Part shown: positions 45,718 through 54,111 of the stretch, piece by piece
How the letters are laid out: each line of letters starts with the position of its first letter
Numbering within the stretch: position 1 is the first letter of the stretch
Origin: Bradyrhizobium niftali
Lineage (GTDB): Bacteria > Pseudomonadota > Alphaproteobacteria > Rhizobiales > Xanthobacteraceae
DNA length: 64,000 nucleotides
Direction of reading: 5' to 3'
Assembly: GCF_004571025.1 (NCBI RefSeq)
Contig: NZ_SPQT01000037.1
Span: 22,018-86,017 of the forward strand
The notes under the pieces: model-generated
Seen by the model: the letters and a program-made list of their open reading frames with translations, nothing else
Told to the model about the DNA's origin: nothing
The model's database searches: none
Program-made: the position numbers and the translations under genes

Positions 45718-46944
45718 TCAGCGTTCTCCCTCGGACAAATCGACGGAAGAACCGCTGCCACCATGATCGCCCGAGCGGACGGCGTGGCCAGCGGCCGAGG
45801 CACCATGCCGTATGGTCTCGGCACGCTTCATGCGGCGAGCCCAATCAGGCTGCCCTTCGGCCGGAGCGCTCGCGCCCTGGTCGCCCGCTTGGCTACGGCC
45901 GAAGGCAGCCGCTACTCGACGCAATGGGCTCGTCGCAGCCGAAGTGCCAGCCTCCGCGACGCCGGAAAAGCCACCGCTTCGATAGGCGGCTGTTGCTCCG
46001 CCTATAACAGCGCCGCCACCGCGCGCGGCGCCTGCAATCGCACCGCCAGCGAGACCGGCACCGCCAGTGGCAAGTCCCGCTCCAGCCGCAACAGTGCCGC
46101 CAGCAGCAAGGCCTGTTCCAATCGCGGCGCCGGCGCCGAGTTGAGGTCCGCCCGACACCAGGCCGTTTGCGATACCCGGACCGAAGATGCCGAGGCCCAG
46201 CAAGGAAAGCGCCGCGAGCACCAGCGTCATCGCGTCTTCGATGGTCGGTTGTGCACCGCCGAAACCCGCAGTGAACTGCGAAAACAGGGTGGACCCGATG
46301 CCGACGATGACGGCCAGGACCAGGATCTTGATGGCAGAAGATATGACGTTGCCCAGAACGCGCTCGGCCGCAAAGGCGGTCTTGCCAAACAAGCCAAAGG
46401 GAATGAGCACGAAGCCGGCCAGCGTCGTGAGCTTGAACTCGATCAGGGTAACGAAGAGCTGGATCGCCAGAATGAAGAAGGCGAGCAGCACCACGACCCA
46501 GGCGAACAGGAGAACGACGATCTGGACGAAATTCTCGAAGAAGCTGATGTAGCCGATCAGGTTGGAGATCGAATCGAGCAGCGGCCGGCCGGCGTCGAGC
46601 CCCACTTGGGCGATCTTTCCCGGCCGCAGGAAATCTGATGCAGACAGGCTAGTGCCGGACGCTTTCAGCCCAAGTCCGGCAAAGCTCTCGAAAACGATCC
46701 GAGCAAGGCTATTCCAATTGCCAATCAGATAGGCAAAGACGCCGACGAAAAGCGTCTTCTTGACAAGGCGCGCGATGATGTCCTCGTCGGGTCCCCAACT
46801 CCAGAAGAGCGCGGCGAGCGTGATATCGATCGCCGCAAGGGTCGTTGCGAGATAGCCGACATCGCCACCCAGCAACCCAAAGCCGTTATCGATATAGCGC
46901 GTGAACGTTTCCAGAAACTGGTCGATGATCCCCGTACCAGTCAT
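45718..46944 (-). CDS. trbL: TrbL, VirB6-like type IV secretion protein
   Basis: A 408-residue polytopic membrane protein of the VirB6/TrbL family (MTGTGIIDQFLETFTRYIDN at the start; six or so helices to about residue 250). A glycine/alanine-rich low-complexity stretch (about 265-325) and a hydrophilic tail follow. Its ATG overlaps the trbK stop. The antisense strand carries a long spurious frame. Confidence 0.95.
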   Translation of the reverse strand: MTGTGIIDQFLETFTRYIDNGFGLLGGDVGYLATTLAAIDITLAALFWSWGPDEDIIARLVKKTLFVGVFAYLIGNWNSLARIVFESFAGLGLKASGTSLSASDFLRPGKIAQVGLDAGRPLLDSISNLIGYISFFENFVQIVVLLFAWVVVLLAFFILAIQLFVTLIEFKLTTLAGFVLIPFGLFGKTAFAAERVLGNVISSAIKILVLAVIVGIGSTLFSQFTAGFGGAQPTIEDAMTLVLAALSLLGLGIFGPGIANGLVSGGPQLGAGAAIGTGLAAGGTVAAGAGLATGGAGLAGGAIAGAARGGGAVIGGATAAYRSGGFSGVAEAGTSAATSPLRRVAAAFGRSQAGDQGASAPAEGQPDWARRMKRAETIRHGASAAGHAVRSGDHGGSGSSVDLSEGER

Positions 46945-47303
46945 GGCTTGCTCGCCTCAGGTTTCGGATATCCTTGCGGGATCCGGCTCTGATCCTTTGG
47001 GACCGACGCTAGGCCTGCGGCGGAATGATCATGGCCAGGAAGTGCGGCGCCGTCTTTGCTGCCAAAGAAGCGACGCCGGTTCTCGGCCCAAACCTGCTTG
47101 CAATGCTGATAGCCCGCTGCTTCCTCCGCAGTGACGCTACGGCAGCGCGCGAGGTCAGAGCTGGTTGCATCCATCGTCTGCTCCGCTTTCGGTGGCGGAG
47201 GAGGACCGTCTCCTCCACGAAGCTGAATCGTGCAGGCGGTGACGACAAACACGCCGATTGTCGTAAGCAGCGACAGCGCCTTGAATGTCCGGATGTCGGT
47301 CAT
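46941..47303 (-). CDS. trbK: TrbK-like small lipoprotein (entry exclusion candidate)
   Basis: A 120-residue protein starting MTDIRTFKALSLL at 47303 (TAATG overlap with the trbJ stop). It has a short hydrophobic segment ending with VVTACT, a plausible lipobox, then a proline run (GGDGPPPPPKAEQ) and the TrbK-alt type core DLARCRSVTAEEAAGYQHCK with two Cys. In this position such proteins are annotated as putative entry-exclusion TrbK. Not verified functionally in this family. Confidence 0.85.
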   Translation of the reverse strand: MTDIRTFKALSLLTTIGVFVVTACTIQLRGGDGPPPPPKAEQTMDATSSDLARCRSVTAEEAAGYQHCKQVWAENRRRFFGSKDGAALPGHDHSAAGLASVPKDQSRIPQGYPKPEASKP

Positions 47304-48031
47304 TAGTGGAACATCTGCACGTTGGAAGATTGATAGCCTTGTCCCGGCGTCATAAACCGCCGGAGCTGTTCCCGCCCCTGATCCTGGGCGGAGGCGCGCT
47401 GCGCCGCTTCGAGGCTCTGCGCCCTGCCCTGTGCCGCCACGGCAGCCGTGAGATCGGCGAGTTGCTGGGCCTGGAGCGCGAGAATCTGATTGCCTGCTTG
47501 CGTCGCCTGAAGAGCACCACTGGCACCTTGGCTTGATGTCACCAATGCGGACGTCTGGATGCGGTTGGTGTCGAGATTTCCGACAACGCCAGCTTGGACG
47601 CGAAGCGCATCCTGTAATGCGGCGACTGAGTTCTGCCATCTCGACTGAGCGTTTGTGATCAACGTCTGGTTGGACACGCTGCCTGTAGCCGTCGCGTAGC
47701 TGGTCGAGAACGCGCGATCGATCTGCTGGACGTCGTAGGCGATCCGCTGGGCCTGGGCCAGCAACTGTTGTGTGCGCTGGATCGATGATTGCAGTTGCTG
47801 CAGCGAGGAATACGGCAGGTTTGCGAGATTTCTGGCCTGATTGATCAGCATCTGCGCCTCGTTCTGCAACGAGGTGATCTGGTTGTTGATCTGCTGGAGC
47901 TCCCGGGCAGCGGTCAGGACGTTCTGAACGTAATTGTTTGGATCGAAGACAATGAGCGCCCGTGCGGGCACTGTGACGGCAAGCGTCAGAGCAAGAGTGC
48001 CAGCCGTCAGCAAAAGACCAAGCTGCCTCAT
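47303..48031 (-). CDS. trbJ: TrbJ, VirB5-like type IV secretion protein
   Basis: A 242-residue periplasmic protein with a signal peptide (LLLTAGTLALTLAVTVPARA) and a long helical domain rich in Gln and Asn (NNQITSLQNEAQMLINQARN; RWQNSVAALQDALRVQAGVV). VirB5-type subunits help assemble the pilus tip. The ATG overlaps the trbE stop (ATGA). It is homologous to the fragment at 1..119. Confidence 0.95.
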   Translation of the reverse strand: MRQLGLLLTAGTLALTLAVTVPARALIVFDPNNYVQNVLTAARELQQINNQITSLQNEAQMLINQARNLANLPYSSLQQLQSSIQRTQQLLAQAQRIAYDVQQIDRAFSTSYATATGSVSNQTLITNAQSRWQNSVAALQDALRVQAGVVGNLDTNRIQTSALVTSSQGASGALQATQAGNQILALQAQQLADLTAAVAAQGRAQSLEAAQRASAQDQGREQLRRFMTPGQGYQSSNVQMFH

Positions 48032-50469
48032 AGCGATTTCTCCAGATTGACGAGGTTGGGAATCAGGTCAGTGGCCCAGGCAACGCCGCGGTGCTGGAGC
48101 CATGCCGACACGAAGCCGTCCGGTCCGTGTTCGGCGAGCAGCTGGGCGATGGCGGCCTGGTCCGTCTTGGAGGAGGCTGCAGTGAAGGCGAGCGCAATCT
48201 CGCCAAGGCCAAGTTCGAACATCCGGTTGCCTCGGCGGGACTGACAGTAGTAGTCGCGCTTTGGCGTTGCCCGGCTCAGAAGCTCGATCTGTCGGTCATT
48301 GAGGCCGAAGCGGCGGTAGATGGCTGTGATCTGCGGCTCGATCGCCCGTTCATTTGGCAGCAACAGACGCGTCGGGCAGCTTTCGATGATCGCCGGTGCG
48401 ATCGCAGAGCCATCGATGTCAGAAAGCGACTGCGTGGCGAAGATGACGGACGCGTTCTTCTTCCGAAGCGTCTTCAACCATTCCCGGAGCTGACCGGCGA
48501 AATCCTCGTCGTCGAGGGCAAGCCACCCCTCATCGACAATCAGGAGTGTCGGCCGGCCGTCGAGCCGGTCTCCGATCCGATGAAAGAGGTAGGCCAGCAC
48601 GGCCGGCGCCGCGCTCGTTCCGATCAACCCTTCAGTCTCAAAGGCCTGAACCGACGCCTCGCCAAGGCGCTCGTATTCGGCATCGAGCAGGCGTCCGGAC
48701 GGACCGCCCAGGCAATAGGGCTGCAAGGCGCGTTTTAGGGAGTTGGATTGCAGCAGAACGGACAGGCCGGTCAGGGTCCGTTCCTGCATCGGCGCCGAGG
48801 CAAGAGACGTCAGCGCCGACCACAGATGATCCTTGACCTCTGGGGTGATCTCGATCTTTTCCCGCGCCAGGATCGCCCCGATCCATTCCGTGGCCCATCC
48901 GCGCTCGGAAGCGTCGTCGATCCAGGCGAGAGGTTGCAAAGCGACGGGGTTTTCGCTTCCATCGGACAATGCGCCGCCGAGATCATGCCAGTCGCCCCCC
49001 ATGGCGAGCGCGGCCGCCCGGATCGAACCACCGAAATCGAACGCAAAGACCTGAGAGTTCGGGTAACGGCGGAACTGCAGCGCCATAAGAGCGAGAAAGA
49101 CCGACTTGCCAGCGCCCGTCGGTCCCACCACGAGGGTATGACCGACGTCCCCGACGTGGAGGGAGAATCGGAATGGAGTCGATCCCTCGGTCTTGCCAAA
49201 CAGGAGGGGCGGTCCCTTGAAGTGCAGATCCCTTGCGTCGCCCGCCCACACAGCCGACATCGGAATCATATGAGCGAGGTTGAGGGTCGAGACCGGCGGC
49301 TGCCGCACATTGGCATAGACATGCCCCGGCAGGCTGCCGAGCCAGGCTTCGACGGCGTTCACCGTCTCGATCATGCAGGTAAAATCGCGGCCCTGAATGA
49401 CCTTCTCGACCAGGCGTAGCTTTTCATCGGCGGCAGAGGGATCGCGGTCCCAGACGGTTACGGTTGCCGTGACAAAGGCTTGTCCGATTTGATCGGAACC
49501 CAATTCCTGCAGCGCCGCGTCGGCGTCGATCGCCTTGTTATGGGCGTCCGTATCGAGCAGGGTCGACGCCTCGTTGGTCATGACCTCCTTGAGAATGGCG
49601 CCAATCGACCTTCTCTTTGCAAACCACTGGCGGCGGATTTTGGTCAGCAGCTTGGTAGCATCGGTCTTGTCGAGCATGATCGCGCGAGTCGACCAGCGAT
49701 ACGAAAACGCCAGGCGGTTCAAGTCATCCAGAATTCCTGGAGTCGTCGTGCCCGGGAAGCCGACGATCGTGAGAACTCGCATATTGGCCGAGCCCAACAT
49801 CGGCTCGAGCCCACCGGTCAGCGGTTGGTCAGCCAACAGAGCATCGATGTACATTGGAATTTCGGGCACCCGTACCCGATAACGCTTGGTCGAAATCGTC
49901 GAGTGCAGGTAGGTCAGCGTGTCCTGATCATCGAGCCAGGCGCATTCCGGCATGAACCCTTCAAGGAGCTGAAGCACGCGCGTGGTTTGGTCGGCAAACC
50001 CGCGGAGTACCTCGCGAGCGTCTGCTCCCACAGTCCGATCGCGCCCCTCGTAGAGCAGTCGCTCTGCCCTGGCGGCTCCTTCCTCCGGTGGCAGATAGAG
50101 GAAGGTCAGGAAATAGCTGGACTCGTAGTGGGCACCTGCCTCCTCGAACTGAGCCCTACGCTCGGCGTCAACCAGCGCGGATGCGACATCCGGAAACGTA
50201 TTCGGAGGATAAACTCCCGCAAAATGACGCTGCGCCTCAACGAACACAGCCCAGCCTGATCCCAGTCGGCGCAAGGCGTTGTTCAGGCGCCCGGCAACAG
50301 CGACAAGTTCAGCCGGTACCGCGCTATCAAGGTCGGGGCCGCGGAATTTCGCCGTTCGTTGGAACGAGCCGTCCTTGTTCAGGATGATTCCCTCGTCGAC
50401 CAGGGCTGCCCAAGGCAGAAAGTCGGCGAGACGAGCATTGGAATGGCGATATTCAGCAAGGTTCATCAT
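48028..50469 (-). CDS. trbE: TrbE, VirB4-like ATPase
   Basis: An 813-residue VirB4/TrbE ATPase starting MMNLAEYRHSNARLADFLPW at 50469 (ATG at 50466 is an alternative). The long frame further upstream is antisense-like and excluded. Walker A is GPTGAGKS near 449-456; Walker B is in PTLLIVDEGWLALDDEDF. It drives pilus assembly and DNA transport at the inner membrane. The start is 11 bp beyond the trbD stop, and the stop overlaps trbJ. Confidence 0.95.
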   Translation of the reverse strand: MMNLAEYRHSNARLADFLPWAALVDEGIILNKDGSFQRTAKFRGPDLDSAVPAELVAVAGRLNNALRRLGSGWAVFVEAQRHFAGVYPPNTFPDVASALVDAERRAQFEEAGAHYESSYFLTFLYLPPEEGAARAERLLYEGRDRTVGADAREVLRGFADQTTRVLQLLEGFMPECAWLDDQDTLTYLHSTISTKRYRVRVPEIPMYIDALLADQPLTGGLEPMLGSANMRVLTIVGFPGTTTPGILDDLNRLAFSYRWSTRAIMLDKTDATKLLTKIRRQWFAKRRSIGAILKEVMTNEASTLLDTDAHNKAIDADAALQELGSDQIGQAFVTATVTVWDRDPSAADEKLRLVEKVIQGRDFTCMIETVNAVEAWLGSLPGHVYANVRQPPVSTLNLAHMIPMSAVWAGDARDLHFKGPPLLFGKTEGSTPFRFSLHVGDVGHTLVVGPTGAGKSVFLALMALQFRRYPNSQVFAFDFGGSIRAAALAMGGDWHDLGGALSDGSENPVALQPLAWIDDASERGWATEWIGAILAREKIEITPEVKDHLWSALTSLASAPMQERTLTGLSVLLQSNSLKRALQPYCLGGPSGRLLDAEYERLGEASVQAFETEGLIGTSAAPAVLAYLFHRIGDRLDGRPTLLIVDEGWLALDDEDFAGQLREWLKTLRKKNASVIFATQSLSDIDGSAIAPAIIESCPTRLLLPNERAIEPQITAIYRRFGLNDRQIELLSRATPKRDYYCQSRRGNRMFELGLGEIALAFTAASSKTDQAAIAQLLAEHGPDGFVSAWLQHRGVAWATDLIPNLVNLEKSL

Positions 50470-50479
50470 GACGGAGAAC

Positions 50480-50743
50480 TCAGGTGTTGAAATAGCCGGG
50501 AATGCGCAGATGCCGGCGCACGACATCGACGAAGGCCGGATCGCGCCTTGCGGCCCAGACGGCGGCCATGTGGCCGATGAACCAGAGGACGAGACCCGCG
50601 ATCCAGAGCCGAAGTCCGAGTCCAAGCGCCGCCGCAAGGGTGCCGTTGACGATCGCAACCGAGCGCGGCGCGCCGCCCATCAGGATTGGCTCAGTGAGCG
50701 CGCGGTGAACTGGCACGACAAAGCCTGCAACCGGTTCATCCAT
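50480..50743 (-). CDS. trbD: TrbD, VirB3-like type IV secretion protein
   Basis: An 87-residue VirB3/TrbD family protein (PVHRALTEPILMGGAPRSVA at the start; two hydrophobic helices, VNGTLAAALGLGLRLWIAG and the next; C-terminal DVVRRHLRIPGYFNT). The ATG shares a base with the trbC stop (TGATG). Confidence 0.93.
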   Translation of the reverse strand: MDEPVAGFVVPVHRALTEPILMGGAPRSVAIVNGTLAAALGLGLRLWIAGLVLWFIGHMAAVWAARRDPAFVDVVRRHLRIPGYFNT

Positions 50744-51069
50744 CAGATCACCACGCCGCCGCCGAAGGAGAAGAACGACAGGAAGAAGCTCGATGCGGCG
50801 AATGCGATCGACAGACCGAAGACAATCTGGATCAGCCTGCGGAAACCACCTGACGAGTCCCCGAACGCGAGCGTGAGCCCGGTCACGACGATGATGATGA
50901 CGGCGATGATCTTCGCGACCGGACCTTCAACCGACTGCAAGATCTGATTGAGTGGCTGCTCCCACGGCATGTTCGAGCCAGCCGCCCATGCCGGTGCCGA
51001 CGTCAAAAGAGCCAGTCCGGACGTGGCCAGTGAAGCGACATCTCGACGAAAACGAAATTGCTGACTCAT
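50743..51069 (-). CDS. trbC: TrbC, VirB2-like pilin
   Basis: A 108-residue pilin precursor starting MSQQFRFRRDV at 51069, preceded by AGGAGACTAAC. It has a signal peptide ending SAPAWA and two hydrophobic helices (AKIIAVIIIVVTGLTLAFG; IQIVFGLSIAFAASSFFL), the VirB2/TrbC pattern. The trbB stop is one base away. Major pilus subunit, possibly cyclised as in RP4. Confidence 0.93.
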   Translation of the reverse strand: MSQQFRFRRDVASLATSGLALLTSAPAWAAGSNMPWEQPLNQILQSVEGPVAKIIAVIIIVVTGLTLAFGDSSGGFRRLIQIVFGLSIAFAASSFFLSFFSFGGGVVI

Positions 51070-51070
51070 G

Positions 51071-52063
51071 TTAGTCTCCTGCTGATGAAACGTTGTAGTC
51101 GCCGGCGGCACCAAGCCCTGTGACGAGGGCGAGCTCAGCGAGGCGACGGTCAGCGCCGCGCCCCGCAAGCACGGCAACGAGGTTGATGGTTTCGGCGATC
51201 AAGGCACGCGGAACCGTGATGACGGCTTCCTGGATGAGTTGCTCGAGCCGCCGCAACGCACCAAGCGCACTGCCCGCGTGAATGGTCCCAATGCCGCCGG
51301 GGTGGCCTGTGCCCCAGGCCTTGAGTAGATCGAGTGCTTCGGCACCGCGAACTTCGCCGACCGGAATGCGGTCAGGACGCAGTCGCAGCGAGGAACGAAC
51401 GAGATCCGATAGCGTGGCCACGCCATCTTTGGTCCGCAAAGCCACGAGATTGGGCGCCTTGCACTGAAGTTCGCGCGTATCTTCGATCAGCACGACCCGA
51501 TCGGAACCCTTTGCCACCTCGGCCAGGAGCGCATTCGTCAATGTTGTCTTGCCGGTCGATGTCCCACCGGCGACCAGGATGTTCTTCCGTGCAGCGACCG
51601 CGCTCTGTAGGATCCTGGCCTGCTCCGAGGTCATGATTCCTCTGCCGACGTAGTCGTCGAGCGTAAACACGGCGACTGCGGGCTTGCGGATAGCAAAGGC
51701 CGGTGCTGCAACGACCGGAGGCAAGAGACCTTCGAAGCGCTCGCCGGTCCCAGGCAGTTCGGCCGAGACCCGTGGCGAGCCGGCATGCACCTCGGCGCCT
51801 ACGTGATGCGCAACCAGGCGAACAATGCGCTCGCCATCCGCAGCCGACAGGGTCTCGCCTGTGTCGATCAGACCATTCGACAACCGGTCGATCCACAGCC
51901 GCCCATCTGGGTTGAGCATCACCTCGATGATCGCTTCGTCTTCGAGGTAGCCCGCAATCGCAGAGCCAAGCGCGCTGCGCAGCATTCGCGCACCGCGCGA
52001 ACTCGCTTCCGATTGAATGAATTGGATTGCCACCGTTCGCCCCCACCGAGCGAGGACGTCCAA
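51071..52063 (-). CDS. trbB: TrbB, VirB11-like ATPase
   Basis: A 330-residue secretion ATPase with Walker A GGTSTGKTT (166-174), an Asp box region (VVLIEDTRELQCKAPNLVAL) and a His box (AWGTGHPGGIGTIHAGSA). It powers the channel and pilus biogenesis. It is the first gene of the trb operon as drawn; upstream lies a 27-bp repeat and the MFS gene. The start at 52063 is the first ATG, and a shorter start is possible at MLRSALGS (27 residues in), where typical TrbB homology begins. Confidence 0.95.
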   Translation of the reverse strand: MDVLARWGRTVAIQFIQSEASSRGARMLRSALGSAIAGYLEDEAIIEVMLNPDGRLWIDRLSNGLIDTGETLSAADGERIVRLVAHHVGAEVHAGSPRVSAELPGTGERFEGLLPPVVAAPAFAIRKPAVAVFTLDDYVGRGIMTSEQARILQSAVAARKNILVAGGTSTGKTTLTNALLAEVAKGSDRVVLIEDTRELQCKAPNLVALRTKDGVATLSDLVRSSLRLRPDRIPVGEVRGAEALDLLKAWGTGHPGGIGTIHAGSALGALRRLEQLIQEAVITVPRALIAETINLVAVLAGRGADRRLAELALVTGLGAAGDYNVSSAGD

Positions 52064-52132
52064 CGAGCGTCCTCATGTGGGGATGATTAGAAAAGGCACC
52101 AATGCACTTGGCGCAACAAGCGCTTTCGGTGA

Positions 52133-52159
52133 TCGTAGGCTGGCGTAGAAAAAGGAAGG
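52133..52159. repeat. 27-bp direct repeat, left copy
   Basis: Begins TCGTAGGCTGGCGTAGAAAA and is identical over 27 bp with 53622..53648. It lies 70 bp upstream of trbB. The pair brackets the MFS gene. Confidence 0.9.
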
Positions 52160-52215
52160 CTGCGAACTGACATCTGACGGCTACTTAATCGTATCCGTTC
52201 GTCTCGAGTTGCTGC

Positions 52216-53544
52216 TCACCACTCCGCATCGTCATCCGCGGGCAGGAGAATGACCGAATCCTCATACAGCCCAACTGACCCGACAGCGTCGGTAACATCC
52301 GCCTGCTTGAAGACGAGGATTGAACTCATCCACGAAGCGATGGATCGGCGCCAGGGCAGCGCGAACCAGACCAACGTCGCTATCTGCAGTACTACGTTGA
52401 GACCGAACGCGACCTGATAGGCTTGGACGGGCCTATGGCCATCATTCGCAGACCATTGCTCCAGGATCAAGCCTGTCCCGGATTGTGCCAGAAACGCCCA
52501 GCCAAAGTGCAAGACGTTCAAAGCGCCATTGGCACGACCAGCAAGCTCAGGCGGAAAGTAATCCGCTATTACCGCAAAACTGACCACGGTCGCTGTTCCG
52601 GTAATTGCGACAATGGACCAGAGCAAAATCGACGGTAGAGGCGCTCGCAGGATCAAGGCCAGCTCGGCTGTGATGAAGAAGACTGCAACGATCGTTAGTA
52701 TCGTCTCCGCGCCGATTCCCATTCGTTTGATGTGATGGACCGTCATGCCAAACAACCAGGCACCGCCGCTAAGCATGATCGACATTATGAACAGCTGTCT
52801 GACGAGACTTGCGCGATCATGCCCCTCGACGTCTGTCAGCCACGGCGATGCCCACAATCCCTGCAGGGACCAGGACGATCCAACGCAAGTCGCCGACAGC
52901 GGGGCCATTCGCCAAAGGCGCCGATCGCTAAAGACGGAGCTCAGGGTAGTGGTCGCTGTTGATGGGGCCACGCTTCGTTCAGGTACCATAAGATAGATGA
53001 GAATGGCTGTCGTACCGGTCGCGACTGCCATGATGTCAAAGAGCTGCCGCCAGCCCATCCAGGTGAGCAGGTAATCGACGGGAGCCGTGGCGGTCACTGC
53101 TCCAAGCGATCCCAACATGATCATGTACCCATTGAGCAAGGCAACTCGCTCCCTTGGGAACCAAAGGATGATCGACTTCAGTCCTGCCGTGAGCGACGCC
53201 GCGACACCAAGCCCGATCATTGCGCGCGCGATCAAAAGGGATAGGAAGCCGGTCGATACCGCGAATAGTCCGGCGCCGACTGCTGCGAGCAACAGCAAAA
53301 CGCTCTGGACGCGACGCGGACCAAAGCGGTCCAATAGAATACCGATGGGGATCTGAGCTGCTGCGAAAACAAGAAAATAGACTGACGTAAGCAACCCGAG
53401 ATCGGCAGCCCCAACCCCGGTATCCGAGCTGAGAGGGCTGGCGATCAGAGCGTTGATCGTTCGAAACAGATACGACAGATAGTACCCAGCTACAAACGGA
53501 AGAAAAACGCGCGCGACTCGACGACATGCTATTGAGATTTGCAT
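52216..53544 (-). CDS. MFS transporter inserted between trbB and the RHH/traG genes
   Basis: A 442-residue major facilitator with 12 predicted helices. Motif A-like GILLDRFGPRRVQS lies in the loop between helices 2 and 3; other segments are YYLSYLFRTINALIASPLSS and NALNVLHFGWAFLAQSGTGL. The N-terminal YxLSYLFRTINALIA resembles sugar-phosphate or organic-acid type MFS proteins, but the substrate cannot be told. It is not part of standard rhizobial trb regions and lies between identical 27-bp direct repeats, so it was probably added as cargo. It runs in the same direction as trb and may be co-transcribed. Confidence 0.9.
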   Translation of the reverse strand: MQISIACRRVARVFLPFVAGYYLSYLFRTINALIASPLSSDTGVGAADLGLLTSVYFLVFAAAQIPIGILLDRFGPRRVQSVLLLLAAVGAGLFAVSTGFLSLLIARAMIGLGVAASLTAGLKSIILWFPRERVALLNGYMIMLGSLGAVTATAPVDYLLTWMGWRQLFDIMAVATGTTAILIYLMVPERSVAPSTATTTLSSVFSDRRLWRMAPLSATCVGSSWSLQGLWASPWLTDVEGHDRASLVRQLFIMSIMLSGGAWLFGMTVHHIKRMGIGAETILTIVAVFFITAELALILRAPLPSILLWSIVAITGTATVVSFAVIADYFPPELAGRANGALNVLHFGWAFLAQSGTGLILEQWSANDGHRPVQAYQVAFGLNVVLQIATLVWFALPWRRSIASWMSSILVFKQADVTDAVGSVGLYEDSVILLPADDDAEW

Positions 53545-53621
53545 GCTGACCCCATTTTGCTTTCAGCTCGTTCGAGCCGATAGCGCGTCCAGCTTTCGCC
53601 AGTTCGGCTAAATAACTGCGG

Positions 53622-53648
53622 TCGTAGGCTGGCGTAGAAAAAGGAAGG
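53622..53648. repeat. 27-bp direct repeat, right copy
   Basis: Identical to 52133..52159; the centres are 1489 bp apart. The RHH gene ends 32 bp to its right. Confidence 0.9.
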
Positions 53649-53679
53649 GCCGGCGCGGTCGCCTATCCAGGAGGCTCGG

Positions 53680-54105
53680 TCAGGAATCGTCGGCCGATCC
53701 CTGACCGCGGATATCTTCTGGAATCTCGCGCAGAAAGCTTTGCCCCTTTTGCAAACGACGCCCAAGCGCCTCGACAAACCCTTCAAAACGTTCCCTGCCC
53801 TTTATCTGCGCGGCCGCCTGCGCATCGTTGGGCAACGGTGGCGTGATCGTCAGCCAGAAACGAATGAAGAGGGCCAAAGTCTCGGCCGTCAAACCGACGT
53901 CGCGCTCCAGCCTCTGCATCTGACGCGAGAGCCGATCCAGGCGACGGGTGAACGCGGCCTCCCGCCTGTCTGCTCCATCCGGTGACAGAAACGAAGCAAC
54001 AGCAGCTTCCACGATCGCAGACCGGGAAAGCTTTTTGCGATCGGCGAGGTCCGAGATCTGTCTCAGAAGCTCTGGCGGGAAATAGACATTCATCCGGTCG
54101 CGCAT
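53680..54105 (-). CDS. ribbon-helix-helix protein next to traG
   Basis: A 141-residue protein with an RHH/CopG-like N-terminus (MNVYFPPELLRQISDLADRK and RSAIVEAAVASFLSPDGADR), a coiled middle (LDRLSRQMQRLERDVGLTAE) and a C-terminal region ending REIPEDIRGQGSADDS. It is the intact counterpart of 10811..11239. Starts 6 bp after the traG stop. Likely a DNA-binding regulator or relaxosome helper of the transfer module. Confidence 0.85.
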   Translation of the reverse strand: MRDRMNVYFPPELLRQISDLADRKKLSRSAIVEAAVASFLSPDGADRREAAFTRRLDRLSRQMQRLERDVGLTAETLALFIRFWLTITPPLPNDAQAAAQIKGRERFEGFVEALGRRLQKGQSFLREIPEDIRGQGSADDS

Positions 54106-54111
54106 TTTTCC

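Noticed and set aside
45673..46638. 321-codon plus-strand ORF
   Set aside because: Antisense to trbL; its Glu/Gly repeats mirror the low-complexity part of trbL.
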